Shown: positions 24,451 through 38,499, counted from the stretch's first letter. The stretch: DNA of 64,000 bases from Dasypus novemcinctus (GCF_030445035.2 NC_080677.1:156675169-156739168); one strand, 5' to 3'. A program made the numbers and translations. Notes: generated from the letters alone by a model not told the origin.

Positions 24451-25259
24451 AATTAAATCACCTCCCACACACCTCTTCATGTTTTCTTATTTTGAAATCA
24501 GCTAAGTGGCCAATCTAAGGAATCAAAGCATTCCCTTGAGAGAAAAAGAACATAGGTTTGTATGAAAAATAATAAATCAGTTTTGGGAAAATTTATCAAA
24601 TTATCATAAGATTCTATAAGGCCAAGCAGAGGAAATATGGTTGTAAACTGAATATTATCCTTTCCCAAGCTGATGCCTTTAGAGTTATAGTACAGTAATC
24701 AAGCAGAAAACAGAGGCAGGTCCTGGCATGCCTACAGTTATATCTAGGTAATTGTACCTCCTGATTCTATATCAATTAAGTAGCAGCCAATTTCAACTTT
24801 GGAAGCCACATGGCTTCAAATCATATCATCTGAGAAGGGATGAAAATGATCTAGTATGCAAAAGGATCTTCATTATACGTAATGCCCTCATAAGTCTCTC
24901 AGATTTTAAGAACTCTCAGTAACAAAACAGTAAAGAGAGACTGTAAAGACGACTAAGACATGAAGAGATTTCAACTGGGTACAATAAAGTAGAGAACAAA
25001 TTTCTGTCAGGGGAACATATGAGCAATGACAGGAAGTGTCAAGGGTTTAGAGGGCAGTGAGTGAAAACTAGTCTGACAGGAACATGAGGTTACTATATGT
25101 GAGATAACAGGATATAAAGCTAAGTTGTGCCAAAGACTACTCAAGAATCTTAGATGCCAGACTAAGAAAATCTTAAATTACATCTTCTGGACAAGGAATT
25201 CCTGAAAGTTCTATGGACATCAAGATGACACAAAAGATTAAAAAAGAAGATTCTTTCTA

Positions 25260-25600
25260 GTGAAGTCATTTGCCAATTTCCCCTCAACTTGTTTAAGCCA
25301 CAGTATTATATCCTTATATGGTCAGTCGCTCATCTTCCAGGTGTTAATTTATAAACTATCCCCTACAAAGTCATTCCCTGACCAATGTACATATTTCTCC
25401 CACCTTTCCACCATTACCATTCACATCACTATTTATTCCCTTTATGAGAAAATCATAATATGAAATTATCCTATGTCTGCTTACAACTATCTGTTTCCAT
25501 CACTAGGAAGGAAACTCCCTGTAGTCAGGCACTTTGCCTATCACGCTATGGCCATGATCCCTGAAATTACCACAGTGCCTGGGTCTGTTAAGACTCTAAA
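25260..25600 (+). repeat. L2 3'-end fragment
   Basis: 'atcactaggaaggaaactcc', 'gtagtcaggcactttgccta' and 'accacagtgcctgggtctgt' match the L2 3' terminus. Confidence 0.6.
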
Positions 25601-28600
25601 ATAAAATAAAGACAAGGATGGAAGCCCAACGTTTAAAACTGGAGCCATTCAGATTGAGACAAGGGTGGGAGGATTAAGGACCAACCCCCAACCCATATAG
25701 TATCATTTAAAAAGAAATGATACAGATAATCTCTAGAGACTGGTTCTCAAAAAAGCTGGGTAGCATTGTCAAATCACCTTCTCTATGTCTCAACCAGGCA
25801 CAAAAACCTCAACTGTTAAATGTAACTATCATGACACAGCAAGGAAGCTTTAAGAAAACACCATTATCTGCAATATCCTTTGGAAATATACCATTTAAAA
25901 CATTAATAAAATCACTCTAGCTTATTCTGTATTATCTTATAACAGGACATCACTTTGTACGATAGCAGAGTTACATCAAGGAATTTTTCTCTTACAAACA
26001 GAACCTTTTCAATACTGCTCTTATGTGTCTGAGGCATATTCGCACAAACAGCATTTATTTTATACATCCTTTTCTGCTGCTTAGATGGTCCCATTTATAT
26101 TTAGATAGTTGGGGCTATGATTTTGGATACAGCTAATGGTAATCAAACATTGGACACTGTATCTAGGTATTCTCCAACTATGAAACTGATATTAAAGGAA
26201 AAAACAAACATCCCCACACTGACTAAACCAATTTTATTCACATTAAAATAAAGATACAAACGTTTCTTGTTATGAGTTACTTTAAAAATAAAAACAGAAA
26301 CTAGGATGATTGATTAGTGCTTGGGAAAATCTGACAGCTCATATTTGCTTGTGATGTTTAAGTATATACTAATTTTACCATAACATGCTTTGGGCAGAGT
26401 ATATTACGTATCTCTTCACTCTCCCCTCAGCCCCAACATTTCCATTCTCCACCAACCTCTTCCAATCACAGTTCTAGCCAGACTGATGGATTTATTGAAT
26501 AACTGCTTCAAACTTAGAAGGTGTAATTCCTGTAGTGTAAAATCTATCCCAGAAATAGACTCAATCATAAGAGTAACAAACCGCAAAACCCTGACAAAGA
26601 TAACAAGAACCACAGTGCAATAACAACCATATACACCTTAGCTCAGGAATGCCCGATAATAGAACACTGAAAGACTTGCATGAATTTAATTTTTTGAATG
26701 TTAATTTTAAAAAAATCTATTAACAGATACTGAAAGTGCTTCTGATAAAATTCAGACTTCTAACAAAGTATTAACAACTAACTGTAGGAACAGGCAGATG
26801 TTTCCTTAATATGAAAAGGAAAATAACCTTCAAATAGAGATATCTTTACATAACAATTATTTATCATGCAAAACTTTTTTCTTAAACCAAAAATAACATT
26901 TCCAGAGTGTCTATTTTAACCATTATTTTTGAAATGCTAGGAACCGTTTTATCTGAGTTTCTAAAATAAAGTATACATTATTATTAGAAATTACATTAAA
27001 ATATTAAGCAAGATAACTATCCTTACAAGTTGTTTTCTACATACACACATTATACCCAAATAAAGGATCATACTATTTTGTATGTGAATTTTTCTACTTA
27101 ATTTCCAGAAACATCAATAAATGTGGCTCTACATCTTCATTTTTAATGGAACATTATATGCCACATGTGCATGCATACACCAACATATGTAATCACACAT
27201 TTTCCCTACTTATCAATTATATGAGTGTTCGAAGTCCCAACCCAGAGAAAAGAAATTAGTGATTTCTAGTGCTGAGAAGAATCATGAAGGTTATCTTAAG
27301 ATATATTTCCATATGAATTTTACAAATTGTTAGTTCAACACAATGATGGAATAATAAAACATGTACTTAAACAAAGCACAAAAATCAATGCTGAAAATTA
27401 CATTAAGAGCAGACTTTCAGAAAGATGACAACATAAAAATGTTTCTATATTTGCCCTCTACAAAACCTATCAAAATTAACTAAAAAAATAAAAAAGAAAA
27501 AGAAAATTTAATCAAATGCAACAAGGAATAGTCACAAGCTTTCAAACTGACACTGACAAATGGTTTCCAGAGACAATGAAATCCCTAATAAAGGGTAGGA
27601 AAATACTAAAAGCCAACTTCCAGTTATATTAAAGTCTCTAAAGGTACCTATTTTGAAAAAGTTATGTCAGGCAGAAGAGGTAGAAGAAAAGGAACTCTTG
27701 GTCTAGTACACTGACATTTCTTGGACCCCCCATCTGAGGAAAGAACTGCCCGAATCTTAAGGACAATGATGCCACTCCTCACCTGAGCCTGGACACCAAA
27801 AGTAGCTCTGGTAAAAGAACTTGGGATACACTACTATTGCAAAGAAAACAGAATCAATTGCAAAGAAAACAGAACCACATCATCACTCCTCTCCACATAC
27901 TTCTCACATGTTTCCTTCCCTGATCTGGACTCAGATTATAAATCAAATTTGAAGTTGGTTTAATTAAAATTAATTAAAATACTGCCCCATTGTAGTGGTA
28001 CACTGAGACAGCCAGGTCTGTCTTTCTCAGAGGAAACAGAAGATTCAATTCCCTCACTGTTATCTTTCAGAGAATATTTGCAATCCCCAGAAGAGGAATA
28101 AAAGCCCTTAAGTGACCAGAATGTCTCTAGGAGGACAGGATGCAGAATCAGAAAATCTACCTGACTATACTTATATATTTTAAATACACAACAGAATAAC
28201 CTCAATTAAGGCAAGTCCACAGAAACCATCCAACTTAGTCTATACAGAGACTCAACTGGGGTTTGTAAGCAAAAGAAATCTCAGGAAGCCAAGAACTTTT
28301 TAGACAAATTCTACTCTATTTCACAGAATAAAGAGAATATGAACTCTGTGAAACAAACAAGAGACAAGACAATGTTAAAAAAAAAAAAAAAAAGGAAGAA
28401 ATGAGACGAAGTTAAAGTTGAAATCACTTAAAAAATGAAAATGGTATTAGAATAGAAGAAGCAATACTGCTGAAAACAATGCCAACTATACGGAACTGAA
28501 AAATATCAAAAAGCATGTGACAAAAGGACAAAGATCAAAGCATTCAGAGATATCCCATATATGAAAGATAAAAGCCATTCTATGTCAAACTGATGTCCAG

Positions 28601-29030
28601 AAGAAGAGAAGAGAAAGCAGGCAGGACACTCAAGGGTATATTAAAAAAACTTTTCTAAAATAAAATACGATAATGCAGACTTAAAGGGCTCACCCTATAC
28701 CGGGAAGAAATAATAAAGAACCAATAAAAATTGACATGTCCTCCTAACCTCTCTCTCATTTTCAATGGTTAATGCTGCAATCTAAGGCCGACCCTTTTTT
28801 TCTTACATTAAATATCAACAATGCTTCAGCAAGTACCCACCCCCTGCAATTTTTTTCTATTGGTATAGCAAAGCAACATGCTATATGTAGTAGCTCTTAT
28901 TAGAGAAAAATAACCCTTTCCTTTAACCCACATCTTACTCCAGGCAAAGCATTGTTTTCTATTCCCCTTTTGCAGCAAAAGTCCTTGAGTTTGCCAAATT
29001 CATTGTCTTTACCTCCTCTTGTTGTCTCTT

Positions 29031-29409
29031 TTTTAAATTTATTTTTGTTTATTTATTTATCTCCCCATCCCCCCGCACCCCGGTTGTCTGTTCTCTGTGT
29101 CTATTTGCTGCGTCGTCTTCTTTGTCCGCTTCTGTTGTTGTCACATCTTGTTGAGTCAGCTCTCTGTGTGTGCGGCACCATTCCTGGGCAGGCTGCGCTT
29201 TCTTTCACGCTGGGTGGCTCCCCTTATAGGGTGCACTCCTTGCACGTGGGGCTCCCTACACAGGGGAAACCCCTGCGTGGCGCGGCACTCCTTGCGCGAA
29301 TCAGCACTGCGTATGGGCCAGCTCCACGAGGGTCAAGGAGGCCAGGGGTTTGAACCGCGGACCTCCAATGTGGTAGATGGATGCCCTAATCACTGGGCCA
29401 AGTCCGCCG
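29031..29409 (-). repeat. DAS-type SINE (379 bp, minus strand) with 16-bp TSD
   Basis: The flanks are cctcttgttgtctctt (29015-29030) and cctctcgtcgtctctt (29410-29425), 14 of 16 identical. The minus strand begins ggcggcggacttggcccagt and ends in an A-rich tail. It is close in sequence to the copy at 21417. Open frames up to 200 codons over this stretch are incidental. Confidence 0.88.
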
Positions 29410-29479
29410 CCTCTCGTCGTCTCTTAAACCCATTCCAATCAATCAGGCCTTCATCTCCCACACACACACCCCTACCCCC

Positions 29480-30770
29480 CAAATCCATTAAAACTGCTCT
29501 TATCAAGGTCAATGACCTCTCAGTGGCCAATTCTCAGTTCTCATATTTTTCATCAGGTTTGGACACAAATAATCATTCCACATTCTTCCAACATTTTCTT
29601 CACTTGGCTTCCAGAAGACAAATTCACTGGTTTTCCTTCCTATATCACTGGCCACTCCTGTCTCCTTTGCTGGTCCCTCCTCATATCCTTGAATTCTGAA
29701 TATCATGGTACCACATGGATCAATCTGCAGCTCTCTTTTCTGTGTACAGCAGGGGTGGGCAAACTCCTAGCTGGTCAAATATGGCCATGCCTACCATTCA
29801 CATATTGTCTGTGGCTACTTTTGTACTGCAATGAAGTACTTGAAAGAGACCCTGTGGCTGAGAAGTGAGCACTATTTACTAAATGCCCTTTACAGGACTC
29901 ATGGTTTTTCCATCTTTTATGCTGAGGGGAGGCAGCCCAAATCTCTCCCTCAAATGACAGACTCATAGCCACCTGCCTACTCAACATCTCCATTTGCTGA
30001 CTAAACTGGGTTTTTAGATGTAAGACAATCCAAGAAACAAAGTCCTGATTCTCCCCACACCCCAAACCTCTTGTTCTTCTCTACCTCAATAAATGACAAT
30101 TCCAGTTTACAACCACTAAGGCTAAAACTTTTGGAATCACACTTAGATAGATCCAGAATCATACCACGATATTGCTCTCATCAGAACACAAGCCACCACT
30201 GCTTCTTCACTTTTAACTACTCCAGAGTCTCTTAAGTAGTCTCTGGGCTTCTACATTTGCACCTCTTCGCACATTTAATAGTCACTCAATATCCTCCCAA
30301 TGGTTTTTCATCTTTTTTTCAGAGTAAACCTAAATCCTTTCCAAAACCTACATGGCTCTGCAAGATCCAGCCCTATGATACCACTCTCTGAGCTCATCTT
30401 CTACCACTTCCCCTAAAATCACTCATGGCTATCTTGTTCAAACAGGCTCTCACCAGAAGGACTTGACACTGGCTGGCCCCTGTGCCTGGAACATGCTTCC
30501 CCACCCCCATATCCATGTCTAGCTTCCTCATTTCTATACAGAGTAGGAACTTCTACTTTTCAAAGCACATCCCTTTTCAGCTTAATTTTCCTACAAGTTA
30601 TTTCCAACTCTTATATGTTAACAATTTGTTTATTGCCTGTGTCTCCCCGAAGAGTGCCAATCTCAGACATGCAGAGATTTAACTGCCTTGTCTGTCACAC
30701 CCAGGGTCTGACATAGAGCAGGTACTCAATGTTTGCTGAATACATCTGTTTACTACTTTTTAATGAGTGT
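29480..30770 (+). repeat. L2 (long fossil copy), interrupted by a hAT fragment
   Basis: 'tatcaaggtcaatgacctct' and 'cctgtctcctttgctggtcc' belong to the L2 ORF, and 'tggctctgcaagatccagcc', 'ctgtgcctggaacatgcttc' and 'tctgacatagagcaggtact' to its 3' end. The order is as in intact L2. The sequence is degraded, with no open frame. Confidence 0.7.
29750..29895 (+). mobile_element. hAT-type fragment within L2
   Basis: It starts caggggtgggcaaactcct and continues 'gtcaaatatggccatgccta', 'attgtctgtggctacttttg' and 'atgccctttacagg', the outline of Charlie-type MITEs that begin 'ggtcggcaaactatggcc'. The right terminus is missing. It breaks the surrounding L2. Confidence 0.65.
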
Positions 30771-32390
30771 TCCTACATCACTATCTCAGAGAAAATTTCA
30801 CTCACCTCTTAATGGCTTTCCTTTACACAACACACTTGTTAGATCAATAAATAAAGCTTGGCTGATTTGTACCAAGTGTACTACACCACAGTCTTCATTC
30901 TAGGGTTTCTGATGGCTTTCAAATTTTCAGTAGAACCTGAAGCAATACTTGACTTCCAGGTGCCTTTCAACAAGTATACAAAAATTACATGTTCCACTCT
31001 TTTCAGAGTATCTCTGTTTCAGTAAAGTTCAAACTTGGGATTCCTTGACCTTCCTTGAATGTACCAGACTGTACTGATTCCAAAGCAAACTCAGGCTTAT
31101 TTTGCTTGCTTTCATTAATATGATTGATTTTGGTCTTTGACACTCTGAAGTGCAACAATGAGGAAAAGATGAAAAATGGAAAGTTCTAAACATATGGCAA
31201 GTTGGTTCTTGTATATAAAACTTCATTTTTATAATTCATAATTATACAAATAAGAGTGCCGCACACATCACACAAAAAAAGTAAAGTGGTAAACAGTAAA
31301 AAATGTAGAAAAATAACTTCAGAGAAATAAACTTTTATCTCTAAAGACTGAACTTGCAAGTAGAAACTTTATAAGGAAAAGGGGTAGGCCAAAACCTTAA
31401 CTAGGAGTTTCTCTGTAAGTGATTCAAGGGACCCTAAAAATATTTTAACATCTCTCAAAAACCTAACCCAAAGAAATTTCTCCAAATTCCACCACCATTT
31501 TAAAGCTATTCCTTTATTTTCTAACTGATTTTGGATATTTAAAAAAGAAAATCTCTTATCCTTTATATCATGATATGGTACCACATTAATACAGTTTTAT
31601 AATACTGATTACTACCTTTGCCCTGATATATGATTTTTAAATATTATATTATACATACCATTTTATTAGTTGATTGCACAATGTACTCAAGCTCATTTCT
31701 AAAAACCTGGCCTTAGAACCCTAGCCAAGACAGACAGCTTCAATTTACATAATCTTGACTTATTTAACCAAAGCATGTCACCTTGGTAAAACAAGGAATG
31801 TAACCAAAGCATGTGAAAAGTTCAAGACACTCCCCGTCTTAAAATTGTTATACATTAAATGGACTAAAGCGTCAAGTTTTCATTTAACATAGCACCCCTC
31901 AGTTCAAAATATACCTTTCATATCCTGGCCAAAAAACTGAGTGCTAACATGGAAAAATTCACAATTATTGTCAAAATCACCAGAAAAATTCCAATGCAAT
32001 CAAGGCACTAAAGCAGAAGAAACATTTCCCTAGAAAGCAGGGGTTCAAAGAAATAATGAAAATACCGTATATATGTTTCTGTGGGGGTTTATCAAGGTCC
32101 TTCACTGTAATCCCCAAGTGACAAAATGGTACAAAAAATGAGAAGGCACATGAGTCTGGCAACTCCAAGCAGATCCTACTCGGTCCTAAAGTATGTGCTT
32201 CTAGAAAAACTGAAGGAAATTTCTCCAGAATTAAAGAGCCCATGTTCCCATAGCACCAAAGTTTTAAATTATATTGCTTTTAAGCTTTAAATTTCCTGGT
32301 CTATCGTAGAGTTCCTGTCACTAATCATACCATGGGATTCTTAGTTCCTCTAGTCCATTATATAGCTCTCATCAGGCATATAACCCAAAG

Positions 32391-32571
32391 CAGTGGATGG
32401 CAAACGTTAATGTGCATCAACATGACCTTCTGCGAGTGTGTTAAATATGCAGACATCAAGGTCCCGTCACCAGAAGTTCTGATACAGTTGGTCTTGTGGG
32501 GGATTAAGAGGCATTTTTAAGTACCCCAAGTGATTCTGGGGTAGGTAGGAACCACACTTTGAGAAACAACG
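32391..32571 (+). mobile_element. MER5A-like hAT MITE, near full length
   Basis: The ends are cagtggatggcaaacgtta and 'accacactttgagaaacaac', with 'gttctgatacagttggtctt' and 'gaggcatttttaagtacccc' between. This is the full 180-bp outline of MER5A in the expected order. Confidence 0.75.
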
Positions 32572-32647
32572 GGACAATGTTTCTGACTAAGCCAAAGCCA
32601 GAACATTTCTCTGAAATATGAGCTAAACGCATGTTCTTAACCTTGAG

Positions 32648-33070
32648 GGATGTGGATATGGCTCAACGAATAGGAGCCATATAGGAGGCCCAGGGTTCAA
32701 TACCCCAGGCGTCCTGGCCTGGTGGCATGCTGCCCACGCAAGGAGTGTCGCCCCCGCACAGGGGTGTCCCTGTGCAAGGAGTGGCCCCCATGCAAGGAGC
32801 GCAGTCCTGCTCAGGAGGGCAGACCATCCAGGAAGGATGCAGCAAGATGATGCAACAAAAGAGAGACACAGAGAAAAGATATTATGAGACACAGTAAACT
32901 AGAGAGCTGAGGTGGTGCAAGAGTATGATCGCCTCTCTCCCACTCCGTAAGGTCCCAGGATGGGTTCCTGGAGCTGCCTAATGAGAATACAACAAAGAAC
33001 ACACAGCAAATGGACACAAAGAGCAGACAATGGGGGGGGTGGGGGTGGAGTAAGGGGAAAAAAAAAAGAA
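32648..33070 (+). repeat. Composite DAS-type SINE (two tRNA-like units)
   Basis: The head is gggatgtggatatggctcaa, with 'ggcccagggttcaatacccc' as the B-box-like block. A second tRNA-like unit ('gagctgaggtggtgcaagag' ... 'gtcccaggatgggttcctgg') follows, then 'cagcaaatggacacaaagag', a G-run and an A-rich tail. An aacctt repeat may be a remnant of the target duplication. Confidence 0.8.
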
Positions 33071-33499
33071 CCTTAAAAACCAAGATTTTAAGATTACTGG
33101 CAGTACATTTTATAGTATACATTTTACTTTCTGTCCAAAAAAGTAGCCCTATCCCTAAATAACTAATACCACCTGTACTGAATTTAGTCTTCAAGACTAG
33201 GTATCTAGGGAAGGAAGGACAATCATGAGAAACCAAGAATTTGAACATGCTGTTGTTGCCCTGGCTAAGAACCACAGCAACACGAATGTTACTGTAATCC
33301 TTTTGATGATTCTACTTCAATGCCTTCAATGTGTTATTGTTCTGTAGTAACTATTCTGAATCACACTCCTTACACATCATTTTCAAACGACCTTGAAATA
33401 CCTAGTAAGAAGGAACAGCATGGACAAAGACTGTGAGGAAGGAAAAGTGCCTAAAATGCCCAACGAGCTAACTCAAGGAGATTAGGGTGGTTAAAGCTC

Positions 33500-34200
33500 A
33501 GCAGAGAAGTAGAATCTAGAGATGTGAGGTCAGAGAGCAACAAATGGGGGAAGTAATGGCTTGTGTGGGGTCTTGTGGGCCACTGTGACGATATCTGAGA
33601 GGGCCGTGAGCAGAAGAATTATATGATCTGACTGCTGCATTAAGAATAAACTGAAAAGGGAAGACTGAAAAGGTAGGAAAGCAGAGGCCAGTCAGGATGT
33701 CCAAGTTCACTAGCCAGCAACTGGGAGGTTGTAGTTTCTACTTCACAAAATGCAGAAGACTGGGAAAAGCAGGTATGGAAAGGGGAAAAGCTCAGTTGTG
33801 AACACTACAATACTATCACTACAAATAAAGTAGCATATGTGATAAGGAATGTGTTAGCCAAACTAGACTTGGGGGATGGGAGGTTAGGGGAAATTAACTT
33901 CTAAGGTGAAGCCTGAAAAATAGGAAGGCAAAAAAAAAAAAAGGCGGGGTGGGGGGTGGGGGCACTCATGGAAAGGTCATATTCCAGGAGAAGGAAACAG
34001 CAAGTATGAAGGATCCACAGTAAGAAAGAACTCTCACCATTTTCAAAGAACTAAACATAGAGGAAGGCTGGAAAACTAGAAAGGAACAAAGCTGCTCCAT
34101 GAAATATTTTTATCTTAAGGGCAGTGGGAAGACACTGAAAATTTTTCTCATAAAAAACTGAGTAAAAGTGATACTAGCTATTTAGTATGGCAAATTAACT
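33500..34200 (-). repeat. L2 fragment (minus strand)
   Basis: 'tgtggggtcttgtgggccac', 'gaattatatgatctgactgc', 'ttaagaataaactgaaaagg' and later 'gggcagtgggaagacactga' follow the reverse-complement L2 pattern. Confidence 0.5.
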
Positions 34201-34402
34201 GGGGAGAGAAGGAGGCAATATGCCACTGCTATAATCAAGCAAAAGAAACACATGATCTGGGCTAAAAAAAGTGAACAAATTCAAAAGCTATTTCAGAGGT
34301 AGGGTTTAAGAGACTCAGTAAGTGGATATTGGGAAGAAGACAGGATAATCACATTAAGGCAGTTAACAGCTAAGTTAAGAAAAAGAAACCAAGATATAAA
34401 GA

Positions 34403-34732
34403 CAGGGAAGCAGATGTGACTCAACTGGTTGGGTGTCCATCTACCACATGGGAGGTCCCAGTGCCTTCAAAAGAAGACATGCAGATACCACACCCGCTAC
34501 AATGAGCAGATGCCTAAACAAGCAGATGCCACAAGCCAGCAGACGCTAAAGCCCATGGTGAGCAGATGTGACTCAGGCTATTGGGTACTTGCCTCCCATG
34601 TGGGAGGTCCTGAATTTGGTTCCCAGTGCCTACTAGAGAAGGTGAGCAAACTATGAGCAGACAGACGAGAGAATCATCTTGCAGGGGAGGGTGCACTAAA
34701 TTAAACAAACAAGATTAAAAAAAAAAAAAAGG
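34403..34732 (+). repeat. Dimeric tRNA-type SINE with TSD
   Basis: Two head units occur in the same orientation: 'gcagatgtgactcaactggt' (about 34409) and 'gcagatgtgactcaggctat' (about 34562), each followed by a 'catgggaggtcc' or 'tgtgggaggtcc' block. The tail is poly(A). Flanking tataaaga and tacaaaga suggest a single insertion event of a dimer. Confidence 0.8.
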
Positions 34733-35544
34733 TACAAAGAGAAACTAAGTTCATAGAGCAGTAAATGGCATGACCTCAGTGCTCTTTCCATCCCACCAGT
34801 GACAGAAGCCTCCAAGTGAACAAAGAACTTTACTTATTCTACATATCTGCAATTTTGAAAAATACATTTTTGCTGAAATTGTCAACTTTAGGCATTAACA
34901 TTTATTTGACTTAGATACTTTAAACTTAAAAAAAAAAAAAATTTCCTCTGCCCTTAAACAGTCCTATACAAATGTATAACGCCCTTTTTTATACCTTAAG
35001 TATCTTATCTATTAAATAAAAACCAGAAAAGCTATGTTAAAATGCAAACACAGAATTTCTGTAATATATAGTATTTCATTTTTTATAAAAGTAAACCCAC
35101 CAGAAATAGAAATTGGTACTTGATCAGTGGATTATGTTCAAAGTGTTTAATACCCAGTATTTTAAGAGTCAAAATGAGTACTTCTTGATGTAAAGAGAAA
35201 ACAGATACTGTATTTGGTGGACAATATACTACTTAAAAAAGAGCTCCAGTTTAAAATAGTCTTGAAAATTTTCCACCTTATTCCTAAATTTAAACTAAGT
35301 CCAGAATATCTTCCATTTCTCCTTTCTCTATGTAGAGACGAAAATATCAAATAATAAACTTGCAGGATATATTCCAAATGTCCCCACATAAACAAAAGCC
35401 ATAAATACTACCCTAATACTTGTCTTAGGCTGAGAGCATTAGTTAGTAGTTACCATGGGTTGGCAGGACACAGAACAAATATTCAAAAGCATGTATTTAA
35501 TTAAAGCACAAAAATCAGGTTCTCTTTACATATCACAAACCATT

Positions 35545-35720
35545 TATTTCGAAAGGATCTTAGAGATTATCAAACTCAACCTTGTTCTTTAGCAAAGGAA
35601 GGGGGGGGGAAGCGGCAGCATTCAAAAGATTATATGATTTGCTCATGGTCAAAACACTAATTAGCAGAACTAAAACTACAATATCCAGATCCTAAGACTA
35701 GAATAGTGTTCTTTCTACTT
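35545..35720 (-). repeat. MIR (minus strand)
   Basis: 'ttgctcatggtcaaaacact', 'aattagcagaactaaaacta' and 'atccagatcctaagactaga' match the reverse-complement MIR core. Confidence 0.55.
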
Positions 35721-36597
35721 TGTATTTTCTCCTCATTGTTATTAGCAATTATTTAATATGAGCATATCCAAAAGAGTCATACATCCAAATTCAAAAAGCA
35801 CCTTTTTTGCAGGCATTAAAGCTCAGACAGTATTCACAGAGTTATGACTTAACATTTTCTAAGTTTGAAATTTTATTTGGTAGTAGCATCACATGATGTT
35901 TTGACATTAAACATTTGACATTAAAAACCCCAAGACCAACCAATAAAGATCTTTTGAAATAACACTGCACAAAATTAAACAGAAGCCCTCTATATGCTTC
36001 CTTTCCTTCCTCCACTGGCACTAATGTTAATGATATGGAATGGAATACAGAGGGGCAATATCTAACATGTCGTAAAGAAACAGGGCCAACAAACCAAAAC
36101 TCAAATACCACTCCGATCTGAAGCCTGAATTTCTTCACCTGATCTTTGATCAATTCTGAGCCCAGGTAGAGGAAAAACCAAAATATGATATACTACCTCA
36201 ACATCTATAAAAACAAATCGGTTCTTTTTTAAAACCACATGGCTTTTTAAAATTAATACATACCCTTAAGAAGTAACACTGAGGATAAAAATTAGAAAGG
36301 TGACAGAGATAATTTTTAACAAGTAAATACTGTAACATTTACAAACAAAAAAGAACCTTCAAGGCATTTACCTTAAGGAGACTCTTCAATAATGCCAAGT
36401 CTCAAAATGTTTATTACTCCTCTTTTGAGAGAGCATTTCAAAGCCTGTATCATATTCACGCCATTATCTTTCAGAATTCTTTAATCACTGAGAATGTGTT
36501 TAATAATTAAAAACAATGACATAATTATTCAGAGATGACATTAGTAAATAAGGTAGAAGGCAAGCTGGCTAATATCGTTTCAGATTAAAAAAGAAGA

Positions 36598-36835
36598 TGG
36601 GACTTAGGGAGTGGATGTGGTTCAAGCAGTTGAGGGCCTGCTTCCCACATGAGAGGTCCTGGGTTTGGTCCCCCGAGTCTCCTAAAAACAAAACAAAAAA
36701 AAAACAACAGCAAAACAAATGAAAAAACCAACTCAGGGAAGCTGATGTGGCTTAGAGGTTGAGTGCCGGCTCCCCATATGTAAGGTCCTGGGGATGGCCC
36801 CCGTACCTCAAAAGAAAAAAAGAAAAAAAAAAGAG
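36598..36835 (+). repeat. Two tandem short tRNA-type SINE units, each with A-rich tail
   Basis: Unit 1 begins 'gggagtggatgtggttcaag' (about 36609) and has a 'gggtttggtccccc' block then an A-rich linker. Unit 2 begins 'gggaagctgatgtggcttag' (about 36736), with 'ggtcctggggatggcccccg' and an A-rich tail. This is either a second insertion into the first tail or a dimeric source. Confidence 0.75.
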
Positions 36836-37809
36836 GAGACTGAAAAGAAATTAAGATTGATGTGCTACTGTGGCTCTTGGCTTTCCAGTAAGATTTGAAT
36901 TCAACCCCAAAGACCACTTTATAAGACTCTTTACAACAGTTGAGCCATCAATAGATTGGAACAGTTGATATTCTTTCAAGGTATCTACATTCTAGTAGAT
37001 TTACTTTTAAAAGTCATAGTTAAACATCAGAATGTGTGCAAGTTCAAGATCTAAAGTATGCCCATGTAACAGTTGCATTCTTTTTCTCCCTGATACAAAA
37101 TGATCATCAGTTAACATTACAATCACCTTAGGAATAAAATCACAACAATGAATTAAAAATAAAATTAGTCAAAAGTTAGTAAAAAGTCTGAGCTGCCTAT
37201 TTTAAATGTCATTTTATTCTTCAAAATACAATAATTTATAAGATTATAATATACCAACTGATACTAGTAGGTACAAAAAGAATAGAATTAAATGACATCT
37301 AACAGGAGTTCTAAAGGGAAAAGAAGAAATAATTTTAAGAGGAGGAGGGAGGAAGGTAGCAGTGAGGAAGAAGGCAGGGTATGTCTTTGTAAGGGCTAAA
37401 AATGAACCAGTTTGATACCAGACTTGTCATCTGCAACAATGAATGGTAATCATGAATTTAGAAGTATGTTCAAAACTAAAAAAAAAGAATCAAGGAAAAA
37501 GGATTTTTAAAATATAGCCAAAAGATTACTCTTCAGGCCAAAAGACAAAATTAAAGACATTTCATAGCATGCAAAGGTATCAGATTACCACTCACAAAAA
37601 CATAATGAATCTTTATGCAAAAAAATGTTCTGTATTACTTAATTATGTACTACATAATTAGTCTGATCTACGGACAGAGATCTTTGTATGAAAGAGAAAA
37701 CATACTTTCAAACACCCAAAAATATTTACAGTAATTAAGCATTGAGAGATAAGGGGAAAAAAAATCTTAATTCCAAAAGGCCAATAAAATTTTAACAAAA
37801 AGCAAGCCA

Positions 37810-38237
37810 GGGAAGCAGTTGTGGCTCAAGCAATTGGGCTCCCGTCTACCATATAGGTCCAGAGTTTGGATGCCCAGAGCCTCTTGGTGAAGGCAAGCTG
37901 ACCCATGACGCGAGCTGGCCCACACGGAGTGCTGACCTTCCCGGAGTACTGCCCCGCACAGGAGTGCTGGCCTACAGGGAGAGCTGGCGCAGCAAGATGA
38001 CACAACAAAAAGAGATACAGAGGAGAGATAATAAGAGACACAGCAGACCAGGGAACTGAGGTGGCACAAGAAAATGCTCGCCTCTCTCCCACTCAGGACG
38101 GCCCCAGGATTGGTTCCCGGGGCCACCAAATGAGAATAGAAGCAGACACAGAAGAACACACAGCAAATGGACACAGAAAAGAGACAATGGAGGGAAGAGG
38201 GAGAAATTAATTAATTAATTAATTAAAAAAAAAAAAA
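37810..38237 (+). repeat. Composite DAS-type SINE (428 bp) with TSD
   Basis: The flanks are agcaagcca (37801-37809) and agaaagcca (38238-38246). The first head is gggaagcagttgtggctcaa and the second unit starts 'gaactgaggtggcacaagaa'. The tail carries 'cagcaaatggacacagaaaa', a (TTAA)n stretch and poly(A). Built as at 32648 and 44353. Confidence 0.85.
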
Positions 38238-38499
38238 AGAAAGCCAAATAATAACAGTGATTTACAAAATTCACTTAGAAATTTTCAGGTATACTTTTAA
38301 ATAATTCTGGATAAAAAAAAAAATCAAAACTGAAATCACTTATGTACACTTGAATAAGATCTCCATAGCTGTACCATAACCTATGTAATATGAACAAAGC
38401 AGCAAAGTTTAGAAATTTACATGTTTAAATGTCCTCAATAATCAACAAAGAGGAAACACAAACTAAGTATTCAATCGAAGAAAACTAGGGCCAAAGCAG

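Noticed and set aside
29097..29699. A 200-codon open frame on the plus strand
   Set aside because: It runs across a reverse-strand SINE and into an L2 fossil; no conserved domain is visible.
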